Assembly: GCF_031458255.1 (NCBI RefSeq)
Contig: NZ_JAVDYC010000001.1
Span: 1,364,001 to 1,428,000, forward strand
Length of the DNA stretch: 64,000 nucleotides
Direction: 5' to 3'
Source of the DNA: Catenuloplanes niger
Lineage (GTDB): Bacteria; Actinomycetota; Actinomycetes; Mycobacteriales; Micromonosporaceae
A program made the translations under genes and the position numbers. Each line of letters begins with the position of its first letter. Position 1 is the stretch's first letter. Under the pieces are notes generated by a model that ran no database searches, was not told where the DNA came from, and saw nothing but the letters and a program-made list of their open reading frames with translations. This document shows positions 50,946 to 60,301 of this stretch, piece by piece.

Positions 50946-52909
50946 TCCTCGCCCCGGATGTGCTCGGCGAGGAACGCCAGCACCGTCTCGTACCAGATCG
51001 CGCTGTGTTCGGGCTTCAGGATCCAATGGTTCTCATCCGGGAAGTAGAGGAAGCGGTGCCCGGCCTGCGACCGGGATTGCAGATCCCACCAGAGGCGAAG
51101 ACCCTCACCGATGGGTACGCGGTAGTCCTTGTCGCCGTGGATGACCAGCATCGGCGTGGTGATCCGGTCGGCCGAGTGGTGCGGCGAGTGCTCGGCGGCC
51201 ATCGCCTCGGTCATCTCGCGGGTCCAGTAGTCGGACGTGTCCGTGGTGCGGGCGAACTGGTCGAGCGCCCACAGCGACGCGTGCGTGACGATCGCGGCGA
51301 ACCGGTCCGTGTGACCGGCGATCCAGTTCGCCATGTAGCCGCCGAACGAGCCGCCGAGCGCGGCCGTGCGGGTCGCGTCGATGTCCGCGCGCGCCTCGGC
51401 CGCGTCCGTGAATGCCATCAGGTCCGTGTACGGCGTGTCGCCCCACCGGCCCCAGCCGCGGGCGATGAAGTCGCGGCCGTACCCGGTGGACAGCGCCGGG
51501 TCGGGCAGCAGCACCGCGTAGCCGTGCGCGGTCAGCACCCACGGGTTCCACCGCCACGACCACGCGTTCCAGGAGGCCTGCGGACCGCCGTGGATGAACA
51601 GCGCCAGCGGCACGGGGTGCTCCTCGCCGGCGTCCGCGGGCAGCGCCAGCCAGGCGCGCAGCGGCGTGCCGTCCGCCGCGGTCGCGGTGACCTCCGTGAG
51701 CCGTCCCGGCACCTCCGGCGCCTCGACCGGGCTCCGGAGCGGCTGGGGTGCCCCGCCGTCGGCCGGCACCCGGACCGGCGCCGGTGGCGTGTCCATGGTC
51801 GCGCGCAACGCGTAGATCCACCGGCCGTCCGGCGAGACCTCCACGTCCGTGTACGTGGCGTCGTCCGGCGTCAGTCGGGTGACCCGGCCGTCCTCCGCGT
51901 CGACCCGCCACAGCGGGCCCCGGCCGAGGTCGTCGGCGGCCACGACCAGCGCGGAACCGTCCGGCGTCCAGCGGGCCGAGTGCGGGCGGCGGTCCCAGTG
52001 CTCCGTGAGGTCGCGCACCGCACCGCCGCTCACCGGCACCACGGCCAGCCAGGCGTCGCCCGGGTCGTCCGCCGTGGTCCGCCGGTGCACGCCGACCGCC
52101 ACGCGGGTCCCGTCCGGCGACAGGCGCGGCGCGTCGAACTCGAGGTGCTCGGCCGAGGCGAGCGTGCGTCGCTCACCGGACGCCACGTCGATCGCGACCA
52201 CGGTCGACCGGTGCCCGCCGTGCGGCACCGCCACGGTCCAGGAGGAGACCAGCGTGCGCCCGTCCCGGCTCAGGTCCCAGCTCGCGTCGTCGTCGAGCGC
52301 GTAGCCGACGTGCCCGGTCAGGTCCCGCAGGTCGCCCTGCTCGACGTCCGCGCGGGCCAGCAGCCGGGTGCGGGCCGGACCGAGATCGTGGTCCCAGAAC
52401 CGGACCGGGAACTCGTCGTGCAGGATCGCGGTCACGCCCGCGTCCGTGCGCCGTTTCCGGCGCTCCTCGTCGTCCTCGACGCCGGTGGACGACGGCAGCA
52501 GCGCGGAGCCGAACACCAGGCCGCCGTCGTCCGCGACGGCCACGCCGCGCACACCGCCCGGCGGCCGGGCCACCACCCGCGCGTCACCGCCACCGGCCGG
52601 CTGCCACCACAGCGCCGCGGTCTCCTCGCCGCCCTCGGTCGCGTCCGGCTCCGGCCGGGACGACACGAACAGCAGGTCACCGTCGGGCGTGAACCCGGCG
52701 GCGGACTCGCCGGCGCGGCTGCGGGTCAGGCGCCGGGCCGGACGGTCACCGGCCGGGTCGACCTCCCACAGCGCGGTCACGTACCGGTTCTTCTTCGGGT
52801 CCGGGGTGGCGACGCCGACCACGATCCGGCGGCCGTCCGGCGACAGCCGCAACCCACCGATCCGGGGAGACGCCACGTAGGTGCCGAGATTCTCGAAATC
52901 CGCGATCAT
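50918..52909 (-). CDS. S9-family prolyl oligopeptidase-type peptidase
   Basis: A 663-residue serine peptidase. A beta-propeller (about 1-390, many L-S-P-D-G-R blades) precedes an alpha/beta hydrolase domain with L-F-I-H-G-G-P-Q, nucleophile G-G-S-F-G-G-Y-M, acid H-G-D-K-D-Y-R-V and His in P-D-E-N-H-W. It resembles acylaminoacyl/dipeptidyl peptidases that trim short peptides. No signal peptide, so cytoplasmic. Its ATG overlaps the stop of the L7/L12-like gene (ATGA), and it precedes the kinase. Confidence 0.93.
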   Translation of the reverse strand: MIADFENLGTYVASPRIGGLRLSPDGRRIVVGVATPDPKKNRYVTALWEVDPAGDRPARRLTRSRAGESAAGFTPDGDLLFVSSRPEPDATEGGEETAALWWQPAGGGDARVVARPPGGVRGVAVADDGGLVFGSALLPSSTGVEDDEERRKRRTDAGVTAILHDEFPVRFWDHDLGPARTRLLARADVEQGDLRDLTGHVGYALDDDASWDLSRDGRTLVSSWTVAVPHGGHRSTVVAIDVASGERRTLASAEHLEFDAPRLSPDGTRVAVGVHRRTTADDPGDAWLAVVPVSGGAVRDLTEHWDRRPHSARWTPDGSALVVAADDLGRGPLWRVDAEDGRVTRLTPDDATYTDVEVSPDGRWIYALRATMDTPPAPVRVPADGGAPQPLRSPVEAPEVPGRLTEVTATAADGTPLRAWLALPADAGEEHPVPLALFIHGGPQASWNAWSWRWNPWVLTAHGYAVLLPDPALSTGYGRDFIARGWGRWGDTPYTDLMAFTDAAEARADIDATRTAALGGSFGGYMANWIAGHTDRFAAIVTHASLWALDQFARTTDTSDYWTREMTEAMAAEHSPHHSADRITTPMLVIHGDKDYRVPIGEGLRLWWDLQSRSQAGHRFLYFPDENHWILKPEHSAIWYETVLAFLAEHIRGEEWRRPRSLG

Positions 52910-53172
52910 GGATAGTTACTACCACTTTCCCGGGCGATCCGAGCGACCTCGGCGTGCGCCTCCAGCAACCCGGCGCCGGTCCGCTCCCGATACAGCCGGA
53001 CCGCCCGCGCGTCCGCCCCGGCGTCCAGCGCGGCCCGGACATCCGCACGCAACGTCACCGGGTCGGCCGCCGGGTGCCCGCCGCCCGGCTCCGGGCGCCG
53101 GTGCAGGACCGCCGAGGCGATCAGCAGCAGGACACCGGTCACACCGAGAACCAGAACGATCGTGAACGTCAT
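52906..53172 (-). CDS. Membrane-anchored L7/L12 C-terminal-domain-like microprotein
   Basis: An 88-residue protein: one membrane helix (about 3-23) followed by a soluble module V-R-A-A-L-D-A-G-A-D-A-R-A-V-R-L-Y-R-E-R-T-G-x-G-L-L-E-A-H, resembling the ribosomal L7/L12 C-terminal fold in single-pass actinobacterial proteins. The ribosomal factor-binding domain is used elsewhere as a protein-docking module; its role here is unknown. The stop overlaps the peptidase start by 4 nt. Confidence 0.75.
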   Translation of the reverse strand: MTFTIVLVLGVTGVLLLIASAVLHRRPEPGGGHPAADPVTLRADVRAALDAGADARAVRLYRERTGAGLLEAHAEVARIARESGSNYP

Positions 53173-53335
53173 ACCGGAAAGTCTGCCGATCGGGCCGCCC
53201 CGCGCGCGTCGGTGGGAAGTCGTGCCGCGCGCTGCGACTTTAGTTGACCCGCCTGCCGAGGCGATGCCCGGCACGTCGTCGCGGCATTGAACCCTGCCGC
53301 TACGCTCGGTCAGCATCTCGTGGACAGGGGGAAAC

Positions 53336-53926
53336 GTGACCAACACCGCCGCGCCTCTCGTCCGGTCCGGCATCTCGTTCACCACCGTGCCCAACCTGAT
53401 CACGCTGGTCCGGACCGTCGGCGCGGTCACGCTGGCCCTGGCCGCGATCGTCGCGCACAGCTGGCCGCTGCTGATCGGCGCGTACGCGGTCTACTGGATC
53501 GGCGACACGCTGGACGGAATGGTGGCACGCTGGCTGAAGCAGGAGACCCGGGCCGGCGCCGTCTTCGACATCGTCGGCGACCGCGCCTGCACGTCCCTGT
53601 GCCTGGCCGCGCTGCTCATGATGAAACCCGCCATGGTCGTCCCACTCGCCATCTTCCTCGTCCAGTTCATGGTCCTCGACACGATGCTCAGCCTGTCGTT
53701 CCTGATGTGGTCACTGGTCTCGCCGAACTACTTCGCCGAGGTCGACCGCCGCGTCTACCGGTGGAACTGGTCCCCACCCGCGAAGGTGCTGAACACGACC
53801 GCCGTGGTCGTGCTGGTCCTGGTCGCCCCGTCCCCGCTCTACCCGGCACTGCTGGCCACCGCCGTGACCCTGATCAAGATCGCCTCCATGGTCCGGGTGG
53901 CCCGACTGGTGTCCCGGACCCGATGA
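53336..53926 (+). CDS. CDP-alcohol phosphatidyltransferase
   Basis: A 196-residue membrane enzyme with the CDP-OH-P-transferase motif D-T-L-D-G-x-x-A-R ... G-A-V-F-D-I-V-G-D (about 58-82), which binds CDP-diacylglycerol and metal. About five or six membrane helices. It makes a phospholipid such as phosphatidylglycerol phosphate or phosphatidylinositol phosphate; the acceptor is not readable. GTG 53336 follows GGGGGAAAC. ATGA overlap with the next gene. Confidence 0.9.
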   Translation: MTNTAAPLVRSGISFTTVPNLITLVRTVGAVTLALAAIVAHSWPLLIGAYAVYWIGDTLDGMVARWLKQETRAGAVFDIVGDRACTSLCLAALLMMKPAMVVPLAIFLVQFMVLDTMLSLSFLMWSLVSPNYFAEVDRRVYRWNWSPPAKVLNTTAVVVLVLVAPSPLYPALLATAVTLIKIASMVRVARLVSRTR

Positions 53927-54435
53927 TCGCGGCCGTCCTCGCGGCGCTGATCGTCGGCGCGGTGTCCGCGATCCTCCCGATCACCCCGGTCGAGCCGTAC
54001 CTGATCGGCGTGGTCGCCGCCACCGACGTACCACCGGTACCGCTCGGCATCGCCGCCGGCATCGGGCAGACGGCCGGCAAACTCCTGCTGTTCGGCACCG
54101 TCCGGGGTGCGGTACGGTCCGCACGCCTACGGGCGCTGATCGCCCGGAAGGTGCCGGCCCGCCCGGCGGAGACCACCGGACGCACCCGGGCCGTGCTCGA
54201 CCGGACCCGGGTGGTCATGCAGACACTCGACCGCCCCCGCCAGGCCGTACCGATCCTGTTCGCCAGCGCGTTCCTCGGCTTCCCACCACTGCTGCTGGTC
54301 ACCGTCTACGCCGGCCGCGGCCCGATGCCCACGGCGACGTTCGCCACGGTCTGCCTGGCGGGCCGGTGCGCCCGTTTCGTGGCGATCGCGCTGGCGCCGG
54401 AGGCACTGATGGAGTTGCCGTTCCCCGGGCATTGA
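53923..54435 (+). CDS. VTT/DedA-like small membrane protein
   Basis: A 170-residue membrane protein with about four hydrophobic segments: an N-terminal re-entrant-like V-S-A-I-L-P-I-T-P-V-E-P-Y-L, a Gly-rich G-I-A-A-G-I-G-Q-T-A-G-K, a basic loop, and F-A-S-A-F-L-G-F-P-P-L-L. The pattern resembles SNARE-associated/VTT (DedA-type) transporters, which flip lipid carriers. Co-translation with the phospholipid synthase supports a lipid-handling role. Family assignment is moderate. Confidence 0.65.
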   Translation: MIAAVLAALIVGAVSAILPITPVEPYLIGVVAATDVPPVPLGIAAGIGQTAGKLLLFGTVRGAVRSARLRALIARKVPARPAETTGRTRAVLDRTRVVMQTLDRPRQAVPILFASAFLGFPPLLLVTVYAGRGPMPTATFATVCLAGRCARFVAIALAPEALMELPFPGH

Positions 54436-54483
54436 TGCGTCCCGGGCGAACGGTCGAGGGCTGCCTCCGGCGGACCTCGCACC

Positions 54484-55608
54484 TCAGAGAGCGAGCGACA
54501 CGGCCGGCAGCACGTCGAAGGTGATCCGTCCGTGGTCCTCGGCCAGGACGTACGGCGTGAAGAACGGGTGCCGGGTGCCGACGGCGACGTCCCGCCAGAA
54601 CCGCTGGAGCGGGTTGCCCTCCGCAAAACCGCTCGCCCCGTGCAGATCGAGCAGCAACTCCATCGCCTCGCGGCACTCCCGGGCGGCCGCCGACAACTCC
54701 ACGCGCAGCGCCACCCGCTCGGTGACCGGCAGCTCCCCACCCGGCGGCAGATCGTCGAGGATGTCCGCCACCCGGACCGTACGCCGCAGGGCCGATTCGC
54801 TGCGCTGGAGCGCCTCGGTGAACCAGTGCCGGCCGAGCGGGGAGTCCGCGACCCGGGCGTAGGTCGTCAGGTACGGCGCCCGGCCGCCGGAGATCGCGTC
54901 CGCGACCAGGTCCCGCGCCCCGAGCGTCGCCCCGATCATCGGGGCGAGCGCGGCCAGGCCGCCGGTGAACAGCGGGGTCGGCGGCAGCCCCTGCGGCGGT
55001 ACGGCGGGGTCCGGGAAACTCACGAAGCCGTCCGGTACGAACACGTCCTCGGCGACCAGCGTGTGGCTGCTCGTACCGCCGAGACCGGCCGCGCGCCAGG
55101 TCCGCTCCACCGACAGATCGGCCAGCGGCACCAGGGTCATCGCCGGCGCCGGGCTGTCCGGCAGCGGCACGCCGACCATCGCGAACGACGCCAGCTCGGC
55201 ACCGGACGCCATCCCCCACCGCCCGGAGACCCGCAGCCCGCCGGGCACCCGCACGCCGCGGTTACCCGGCGAGAAACCGCTGGAGGCGCAGAACACCGCG
55301 TCCGGGTCGGCCAGGATAGCGGCCTGGGCCGCGTCCGGCAGCAGCAGCCGGGCCACGCTCTTGTTCGCCGCGGTCAGGCCGACGACCCAGGCCGTCGACG
55401 GGCAGCCGCGACCGAGCTCGACCAGCACCTCCACGAGGGTCCGCAGATCGGCCTCCGACCCGCCCGCCGCGCGCGGCACCGCGAGCCCGAACAGGCCGGC
55501 GGCCCGTACCGCCGCCACGCTGTCCGGCGCGGGCGTCAGGTCGTGTTCGGTGCGTGCCGCGTTCTCCGCGAGCGTCGGCACCGTCTTACGAGCAGCGTCC
55601 AGCAACAT
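54484..55608 (-). CDS. Acyl-CoA dehydrogenase-fold flavoprotein (group D monooxygenase-like)
   Basis: A 374-residue acyl-CoA dehydrogenase-fold protein: N-terminal helices (G-L-F-G-L-A-V-P-R-A-A-G-G), middle beta domain with V-S-G-R-W-G-M-A-S-G-A, and C-terminal four-helix domain with D-L-H-G-A-S-G-F. The catalytic Glu of true dehydrogenases is not evident, so it may be a two-component flavin monooxygenase of the HsaA/DszC kind that needs reduced FMN. It starts 1 nt after the XRE regulator's stop, in a two-gene operon. Confidence 0.82.
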   Translation of the reverse strand: MLLDAARKTVPTLAENAARTEHDLTPAPDSVAAVRAAGLFGLAVPRAAGGSEADLRTLVEVLVELGRGCPSTAWVVGLTAANKSVARLLLPDAAQAAILADPDAVFCASSGFSPGNRGVRVPGGLRVSGRWGMASGAELASFAMVGVPLPDSPAPAMTLVPLADLSVERTWRAAGLGGTSSHTLVAEDVFVPDGFVSFPDPAVPPQGLPPTPLFTGGLAALAPMIGATLGARDLVADAISGGRAPYLTTYARVADSPLGRHWFTEALQRSESALRRTVRVADILDDLPPGGELPVTERVALRVELSAAARECREAMELLLDLHGASGFAEGNPLQRFWRDVAVGTRHPFFTPYVLAEDHGRITFDVLPAVSLAL

Positions 55609-55609
55609 G

Positions 55610-56464
55610 TCAGTTCGTCCTCAAGGGTAGATTCAAACGGGTCGCGGCCAGCCGTACGGCATCGGTCGTGCCGGGCTCCGCGGTGTACACGACCGCACGA
55701 AGGTCGCCTTCGTGGATCGTCATGACGTCGTAGTCGACGGTGAACTCCCCGGCGACCGGATGACGCGTGGTGAGCCGGTTGGCCCGGTCCCGGTAGTCGA
55801 CCCGCAACTCCCACATGGCGGCGAACGTCTCACTGACCGCCCGCAGGTCCGCGACCAGATCCGCCAGCCAGCCGTCGTCCGGATACCGCAGCACGGTGGC
55901 CCGCAGATCGGCGACGATCACGTGCTGGAAACGCCGCTCCGCCGCAGACTGCCAGGCCGGCTCGGCCCCCTCGGTGAACGCGCGCCAGGCCAGGTTCCGC
56001 CGCCGGCCGTCGGCCGTCATCGACACGCCGCACATCGCCTCGCAGGCCGCGTTCCAGGCCAGCAGCGTCCAGGCCGCGTCCAGGACACAGATCGGCACGT
56101 CACCGAGCCGGTCGAGCAGGTGCCGGGGACCGGAGCCCACCTCGTGCGGCACCCGGCCCACCCGGACCGGCAGGTGCCCGGCGAGCAGGCACAGGTATTC
56201 GTACTCGGGGTGGGACAGGCGCAGCGCCCGGGCGAGCGCGTTGAGCACCTGGGCGGACGGCCGCCCGATCCCCTGCTCGAGACGCTTGATGTACTCCGCG
56301 GACACCCCGGCCGCCTCGGCCAGCTCGTCCCGGCGCATGCCGGGTGTGCGTGCACCTCCCGCCGAGCCGAACCTGGTCGGCGGCGGGGTCGCACGCTCGC
56401 GCCAGCGCCGGAGAGCGGCACCGAGTTCGTTACCTGAGATCACCCGGAAATGATCCGTCATCAC
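55610..56464 (-). CDS. XRE-family regulator with MmyB-like ligand domain
   Basis: A 284-residue regulator. The N-terminal HTH has M-R-R-D-E-L-A-E-A-A-G-V-S-A-E-Y-I-K-R-L-E-Q-G (about 43-65), and the C-terminal two thirds are the MmyB-like PAS-type domain (A-W-T-L-L-A-W-N-A-A-C-E-A-M; R-A-N-R-L-T-T-R-H-P-V-A-G). Members often bind a fatty acid and control an adjacent oxidoreductase, here the flavoprotein read 1 nt downstream. ATG ATG start at 56464/56461. Confidence 0.9.
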   Translation of the reverse strand: MMTDHFRVISGNELGAALRRWRERATPPPTRFGSAGGARTPGMRRDELAEAAGVSAEYIKRLEQGIGRPSAQVLNALARALRLSHPEYEYLCLLAGHLPVRVGRVPHEVGSGPRHLLDRLGDVPICVLDAAWTLLAWNAACEAMCGVSMTADGRRRNLAWRAFTEGAEPAWQSAAERRFQHVIVADLRATVLRYPDDGWLADLVADLRAVSETFAAMWELRVDYRDRANRLTTRHPVAGEFTVDYDVMTIHEGDLRAVVYTAEPGTTDAVRLAATRLNLPLRTN

Positions 56465-56473
56465 CGGCCGATC

Positions 56474-56500
56474 CAGCCTGGCCCGGAAACTACCAGGCTG
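56474..56500. promoter_or_regulatory. Candidate autoregulatory dyad of XRE/MmyB gene
   Basis: CAGCCTGG and CCAGGCTG, 8-bp perfect arms with an 11-nt centre, 9 bp upstream of the regulator's start codon, in the 78-bp gap after the AraC gene. Confidence 0.45.
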
Positions 56501-56542
56501 CCCTCGGCGCCGTCCTCGTTCCCGATCTCGGACCGATCCGCG

Positions 56543-57373
56543 TCAGGCTCCCCGCCGGTACGCGGTCGGCGTGCATCCGTACGCCCGCTGGAACGCGGCC
56601 GCGAACCGGCTGGGGCTGCCGTAGCCGCACCGCAGCGCGATCCGCTGGACCGGTAGCGTGCCGCCGCGCAGCAGGTCCGCGGCCGCTTCGAGGCGGAGCC
56701 GGGACAGGTAGCGGTGCGGGGTCAGGCCGGTGGTCCGGGCGAACATCCGCAGGAAGTGGTACTTGGACAGGTTGACCAGCGCGGCCAGGTCGTCGAGTGC
56801 CACGTCGTCGGCCAGGTGCGCGCGCATGTACTCGACGATCAGGTCCCGGTCGGCGGCGCCGAGCGGGGTGGCCGCGGCCGGTTCGGGTGCGGTCGCGGTG
56901 ACCCGGTGCGCCAGGTGCGCGACCAGTCCCTGGGCGACCGCGTCCGCGTACAGGCCGGGGGCGCCGTCGCGGAGCGCGTCGTGCAGTGCACGCGCGGCCG
57001 CGGTCACGTACGGGTCGTCGACCGTCAGCGCGTCCGGGACCGAACCGTCTCCCGGCAGCAGTGCCGGGTCGAGGCGCAGGTGCAGGGACCGCATCGGCCC
57101 GGCCTCGGTGGCGCGCCAGCGCAGCTCGCTGCGGTTGCCGGGTGCGGTCACGCCGATCGAGCCGGGCCGGTACGCGGCCCGGTGCCAGGTGCGCCCGTGC
57201 CGGCTCTCGATCCGGTAGCGGCCGTCCGTGACCAGGACCAGCAGCAGTTCCGGGACGCGGGTGGTGAACGCCTCGGTCTCGGCCGGGTCGTCGTGGAGGC
57301 CGGCGTGTACCCGCCGCCATCCGAGTCCGTCGCTGCCGGCCAGCCGCCGCGACGGCAGGGACTCGATGGTCAT
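56543..57373 (-). CDS. AraC-family regulator downstream of siderophore importer
   Basis: A 276-residue regulator. A cupin-like AraC_binding N-terminal domain (Y-R-P-G-S-I-G-V-T-A-P) is followed by two HTH motifs: D-L-A-A-L-V-N-L-S-K-Y-H-F-L-R-M-F and R-I-A-L-R-C-G-Y-G-S-P-S-R-F-A-A-A-F. It lies 56 bp after the importer ATPase on the same strand, so it may be co-transcribed and activate the importer when the siderophore is present. Confidence 0.9.
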   Translation of the reverse strand: MTIESLPSRRLAGSDGLGWRRVHAGLHDDPAETEAFTTRVPELLLVLVTDGRYRIESRHGRTWHRAAYRPGSIGVTAPGNRSELRWRATEAGPMRSLHLRLDPALLPGDGSVPDALTVDDPYVTAAARALHDALRDGAPGLYADAVAQGLVAHLAHRVTATAPEPAAATPLGAADRDLIVEYMRAHLADDVALDDLAALVNLSKYHFLRMFARTTGLTPHRYLSRLRLEAAADLLRGGTLPVQRIALRCGYGSPSRFAAAFQRAYGCTPTAYRRGA

Positions 57374-57429
57374 GCGCCCAATCCTTGCTCGGCGGCGGCG
57401 TTCCGGCGTACCGCGGGACGGCGGTGACG

Positions 57430-58236
57430 TTATTCGGGCATCACGTGGTGCCGGCCGAGCGGCAGCATCAGCGGCTTGCCCGAGGTCGGGTCCGGGATGA
57501 CGCGGCTGTCCAGGCCGAACACCGCACGCACGCAGTCCTCGGTGAGCACGTCCGCCGGGTCGCCGGCCGCGTGCACGGTGCCGTCGGCGAGCGCGATGAG
57601 GTGGTCGGCGTACCGGGCGGCGAGGTTGAGGTCGTGCAGCACCATCACGATGGTGGTGCCGCGTGACCGGTTCAGGTCGGTGAGCAGGTCCAGCACCTCG
57701 ACCTGGTGGCTGACGTCGAGGAACGTGGTGGGTTCGTCGAGCAGCAGCACGTCGGTCTGCTGGGCGAGCGCCATCGCGATCCAGACCCGCTGCCGCTGGC
57801 CGCCGGAGAGTTCGTCGACGGCCCGGTCCGCGAGTTCGGCGGTGTGGGTGGCGTCCAGCGCGGCCGCGACCGCCACGTCGTCGGCGGCGGACCAGCGGGA
57901 CAGCATGCGCTGGTGCGGGTGCCGGCCGCGGCCGACCAGGTCCGCGACCGTGATGCCTTCCGGCGCGATCGGTGACTGCGGCAGCAGGCCGAGCGTGCGG
58001 GCCAGTTCCTTGGCCGGCATCCGGTGCACCTCGCGGCCGTCCAGCAGGACGTGGCCGGTGCGCGGCGCGAGCAGCCGGGACATCGAGCGCAGCAGCGTGG
58101 ACTTGCCGCACGCGTTCGCGCCCACGATCGCGGTGATCCTCGCCGGCGGGAACGCCAGGTCGAGATCGTTGATGACGACGCGCTCCTTGTAGCCGAGCGT
58201 GAGGTTCTCGGCCTGCAGCGAATGGTCGGTGGTCAC
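57430..58236 (-). CDS. Ferric-siderophore ABC ATPase (FepC type)
   Basis: A 268-residue ATPase: Walker A G-A-N-A-C-G-K-S-T (a form typical of siderophore importers), signature L-S-G-G-Q-R-Q-R-V-W-I-A, Walker B V-L-L-L-D-E-P-T-T-F-L-D and V-L-H-D. GTG 58236 overlaps the permease stop (GTGA). It completes an importer with two permeases and a binding lipoprotein, controlled by the iron box upstream. Confidence 0.94.
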   Translation of the reverse strand: MTTDHSLQAENLTLGYKERVVINDLDLAFPPARITAIVGANACGKSTLLRSMSRLLAPRTGHVLLDGREVHRMPAKELARTLGLLPQSPIAPEGITVADLVGRGRHPHQRMLSRWSAADDVAVAAALDATHTAELADRAVDELSGGQRQRVWIAMALAQQTDVLLLDEPTTFLDVSHQVEVLDLLTDLNRSRGTTIVMVLHDLNLAARYADHLIALADGTVHAAGDPADVLTEDCVRAVFGLDSRVIPDPTSGKPLMLPLGRHHVMPE

Positions 58237-59267
58237 AGCGAGCCTCCGGCCCGGTTGGTACGGATGAGCAGGTAGAGCAGGTACGGTGCGCCGAGCACGC
58301 CGGTGACGACGCCGACCGGGTAGCGGATCTCCAGCGCGTACTGCCCGACGAAGTCCGCGACGAGCACGAGCAGCGCACCGACCAGCGCCGACGGTACGAG
58401 CAGCGACGCGCCCGGCCCGATGATGCGGGACGCGATCGGCCCGGCCAGGAACGCCACGAACGCGATCGGCCCGCAGGCCGCGGTGGCGAACGCGATCACG
58501 CCGACCGCCGCGATGATCAGCGTGATCCGGGTGACCTCGATCCGGATGCCGAGCGCCGCCGCCATGTCGTCGCCGAGTTGCAGCATGAACAGGTTGCGGC
58601 CCTGGCCGAGCAGGACCGGGCCGAGCACGAGCAGCGCGATCGCGACCGGGACGGTCTCGCCCCAGCTGGTGCCGTTGAGGCTGCCGGTAAGCCAGCGCAG
58701 CACCTCCTGCAGGTCCCACTGGGAGGCGGTGGAGAGCACGTACGAGGTGGCGCTCTGCAGCATCGCGGCCATGCCGATGCCGATCAGCACGAGGCGGGTG
58801 CCGGCGACGCCGTCCCGGAACGAGAGCAGGTAGATGATCAGGGCCACGCCGAGCCCGGCCGCGATCGCGAACGTGGAGGTGGCGGTCTCGCTCAGCCCCA
58901 GCGTGACGATCGCGAACGCGGCGGCCGCGCTCGCGCCGGAGCTGATCCCGATGATGTCCGGGCTGGCGAGCGGGTTGCGCAGCATGGTCTGGAAGGTGAC
59001 GCCGCCGAGGCCGAAGCACAGGCCGGCGAGCAGCGCGAGCGTGGCCCGCGGCAGCCGCAGCGTGCCGACCGTGAACGTGGCGCCGGGGACCGTCTCGCCG
59101 AGGATCACGCGCAGCACGTCGTCCGGCGGGTAGAACGTCCGGCCGAACATGATGTTGACCGCGTACATGGCGAGAACCAGGACGCCGAGCACGATCAACA
59201 CGGTACGGCGGCGCCAGGCGCGGCGGACCCGGCCGCGCGTGACGGCCTCGAGTGTCGTGGTGCTCAC
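58233..59267 (-). CDS. Ferric-siderophore ABC permease (FepG type)
   Basis: A 344-residue FecCD permease with about nine helices: R-L-P-R-A-T-L-A-L-L-A-G-L, N-P-L-A-S-P-D-I-I-G-I-S-S-G-A-S, G-P-I-A-F-V-A-F and Y-P-V-G-V-V-T-G-V-L-G-A-P. It heterodimerises with the FepD-type protein. GTG 59267 overlaps that gene's stop (GTGA). Confidence 0.94.
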   Translation of the reverse strand: MSTTTLEAVTRGRVRRAWRRRTVLIVLGVLVLAMYAVNIMFGRTFYPPDDVLRVILGETVPGATFTVGTLRLPRATLALLAGLCFGLGGVTFQTMLRNPLASPDIIGISSGASAAAAFAIVTLGLSETATSTFAIAAGLGVALIIYLLSFRDGVAGTRLVLIGIGMAAMLQSATSYVLSTASQWDLQEVLRWLTGSLNGTSWGETVPVAIALLVLGPVLLGQGRNLFMLQLGDDMAAALGIRIEVTRITLIIAAVGVIAFATAACGPIAFVAFLAGPIASRIIGPGASLLVPSALVGALLVLVADFVGQYALEIRYPVGVVTGVLGAPYLLYLLIRTNRAGGSL

Positions 59268-60301
59268 AGCTCGCGTACCTTCTGCCGGCGGACGATGTAG
59301 ATGAAGAACGGGGCGCCGATCAGCGCGGTGATGATGCCGACCTCGACCTCCTGCGGCCGGTCGACGACGCGGCCGACCACGTCGGAGACGGTCAGCAGCG
59401 CGGCGCCGAGCAGTGCGGCGAACGGCAGGATCCAGCGGTGGTCGAGCCCGATCAGCAGCCGGCACACGTGCGGCACGATCAGGCCGATGAACATGATCGG
59501 GCCGGTGATCGCGGTGGCCGCGCCGCAGAGGATGACCGCGCCGAGCGCCGCGACGCCGCGGGCGACCGCGACCCGTTCGCCGAGCCCGGTGGCGAGTTCG
59601 TCGCCGAGCGCGAGCGAGTTCAGCGGGCGCGCGGAGAGCAGGCAGATCACGAACCCGGCCAGCAGGAACGGTCCGACCAGCCGGATGTTCTCCCAGCTGC
59701 CGCCGCCCACACCGCCGATCTGCCAGTCCTGGAACCGGTCGGAGACGTCCGCGCGGGGCAGGATGACCGCGGTGATCAGGGAGGTCAGCGCGGCCGTGGT
59801 GGCGGTGCCGGCCAGCGCCAGCTTCAGCGGTGTGGCGCCGCCGCGGCCGAGCGAGCCGACCGCGTAGACGAAGAGCGCGGAGAGCGCGGCGCCGAGGATC
59901 GCCACCCAGATCACGCCGACCGCGGAGGCCAGACCGAACGTGGTCATGCCGACCACGACCGCGAGCGAGGCGCCCATGTTGACGCCGAGGACGCCGGGGT
60001 CGGCCAGCGGGTTGCGGGTCACGCCCTGCATCACCGCGCCGGAGACCGCCAGCGCGGCGCCGACGATGACGGCCAGCACCGTACGCGGCACGCGCTTGAG
60101 CACCGCGGCCTGGTCGATCGTCTCGGAGTGGCCGGCGACGCCGTCCACGATCGCGTCCCAGCCGACGATCCGGGAGCCGAACGCGACGGACGCGAGCATC
60201 GCCACGCCGACCACGGCCAGCGCGACGAGGAACCAGAACATGCGGACGCGGGCCGGACGCCGCACCACGGCGACGTCCGGCTCCTTGGCGAGAAGCGTCA
60301 T
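59264..60301 (-). CDS. Ferric-siderophore ABC permease (FepD type)
   Basis: A 345-residue FecCD permease: K-R-V-P-R-T-V-L-A-V-I-V-G-A-A-L, N-P-L-A-D-P-G-V-L-G-V-N-M-G-A-S (FepD-type), G-P-I-M-F-I-G-L-I-V-P-H and E-V-E-V-G-I-I-T-A-L-I-G-A-P. ATG 60301 overlaps the binding-protein stop by 4 nt, so all four importer genes are chained by stop-start overlaps. Confidence 0.94.
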   Translation of the reverse strand: MTLLAKEPDVAVVRRPARVRMFWFLVALAVVGVAMLASVAFGSRIVGWDAIVDGVAGHSETIDQAAVLKRVPRTVLAVIVGAALAVSGAVMQGVTRNPLADPGVLGVNMGASLAVVVGMTTFGLASAVGVIWVAILGAALSALFVYAVGSLGRGGATPLKLALAGTATTAALTSLITAVILPRADVSDRFQDWQIGGVGGGSWENIRLVGPFLLAGFVICLLSARPLNSLALGDELATGLGERVAVARGVAALGAVILCGAATAITGPIMFIGLIVPHVCRLLIGLDHRWILPFAALLGAALLTVSDVVGRVVDRPQEVEVGIITALIGAPFFIYIVRRQKVREL

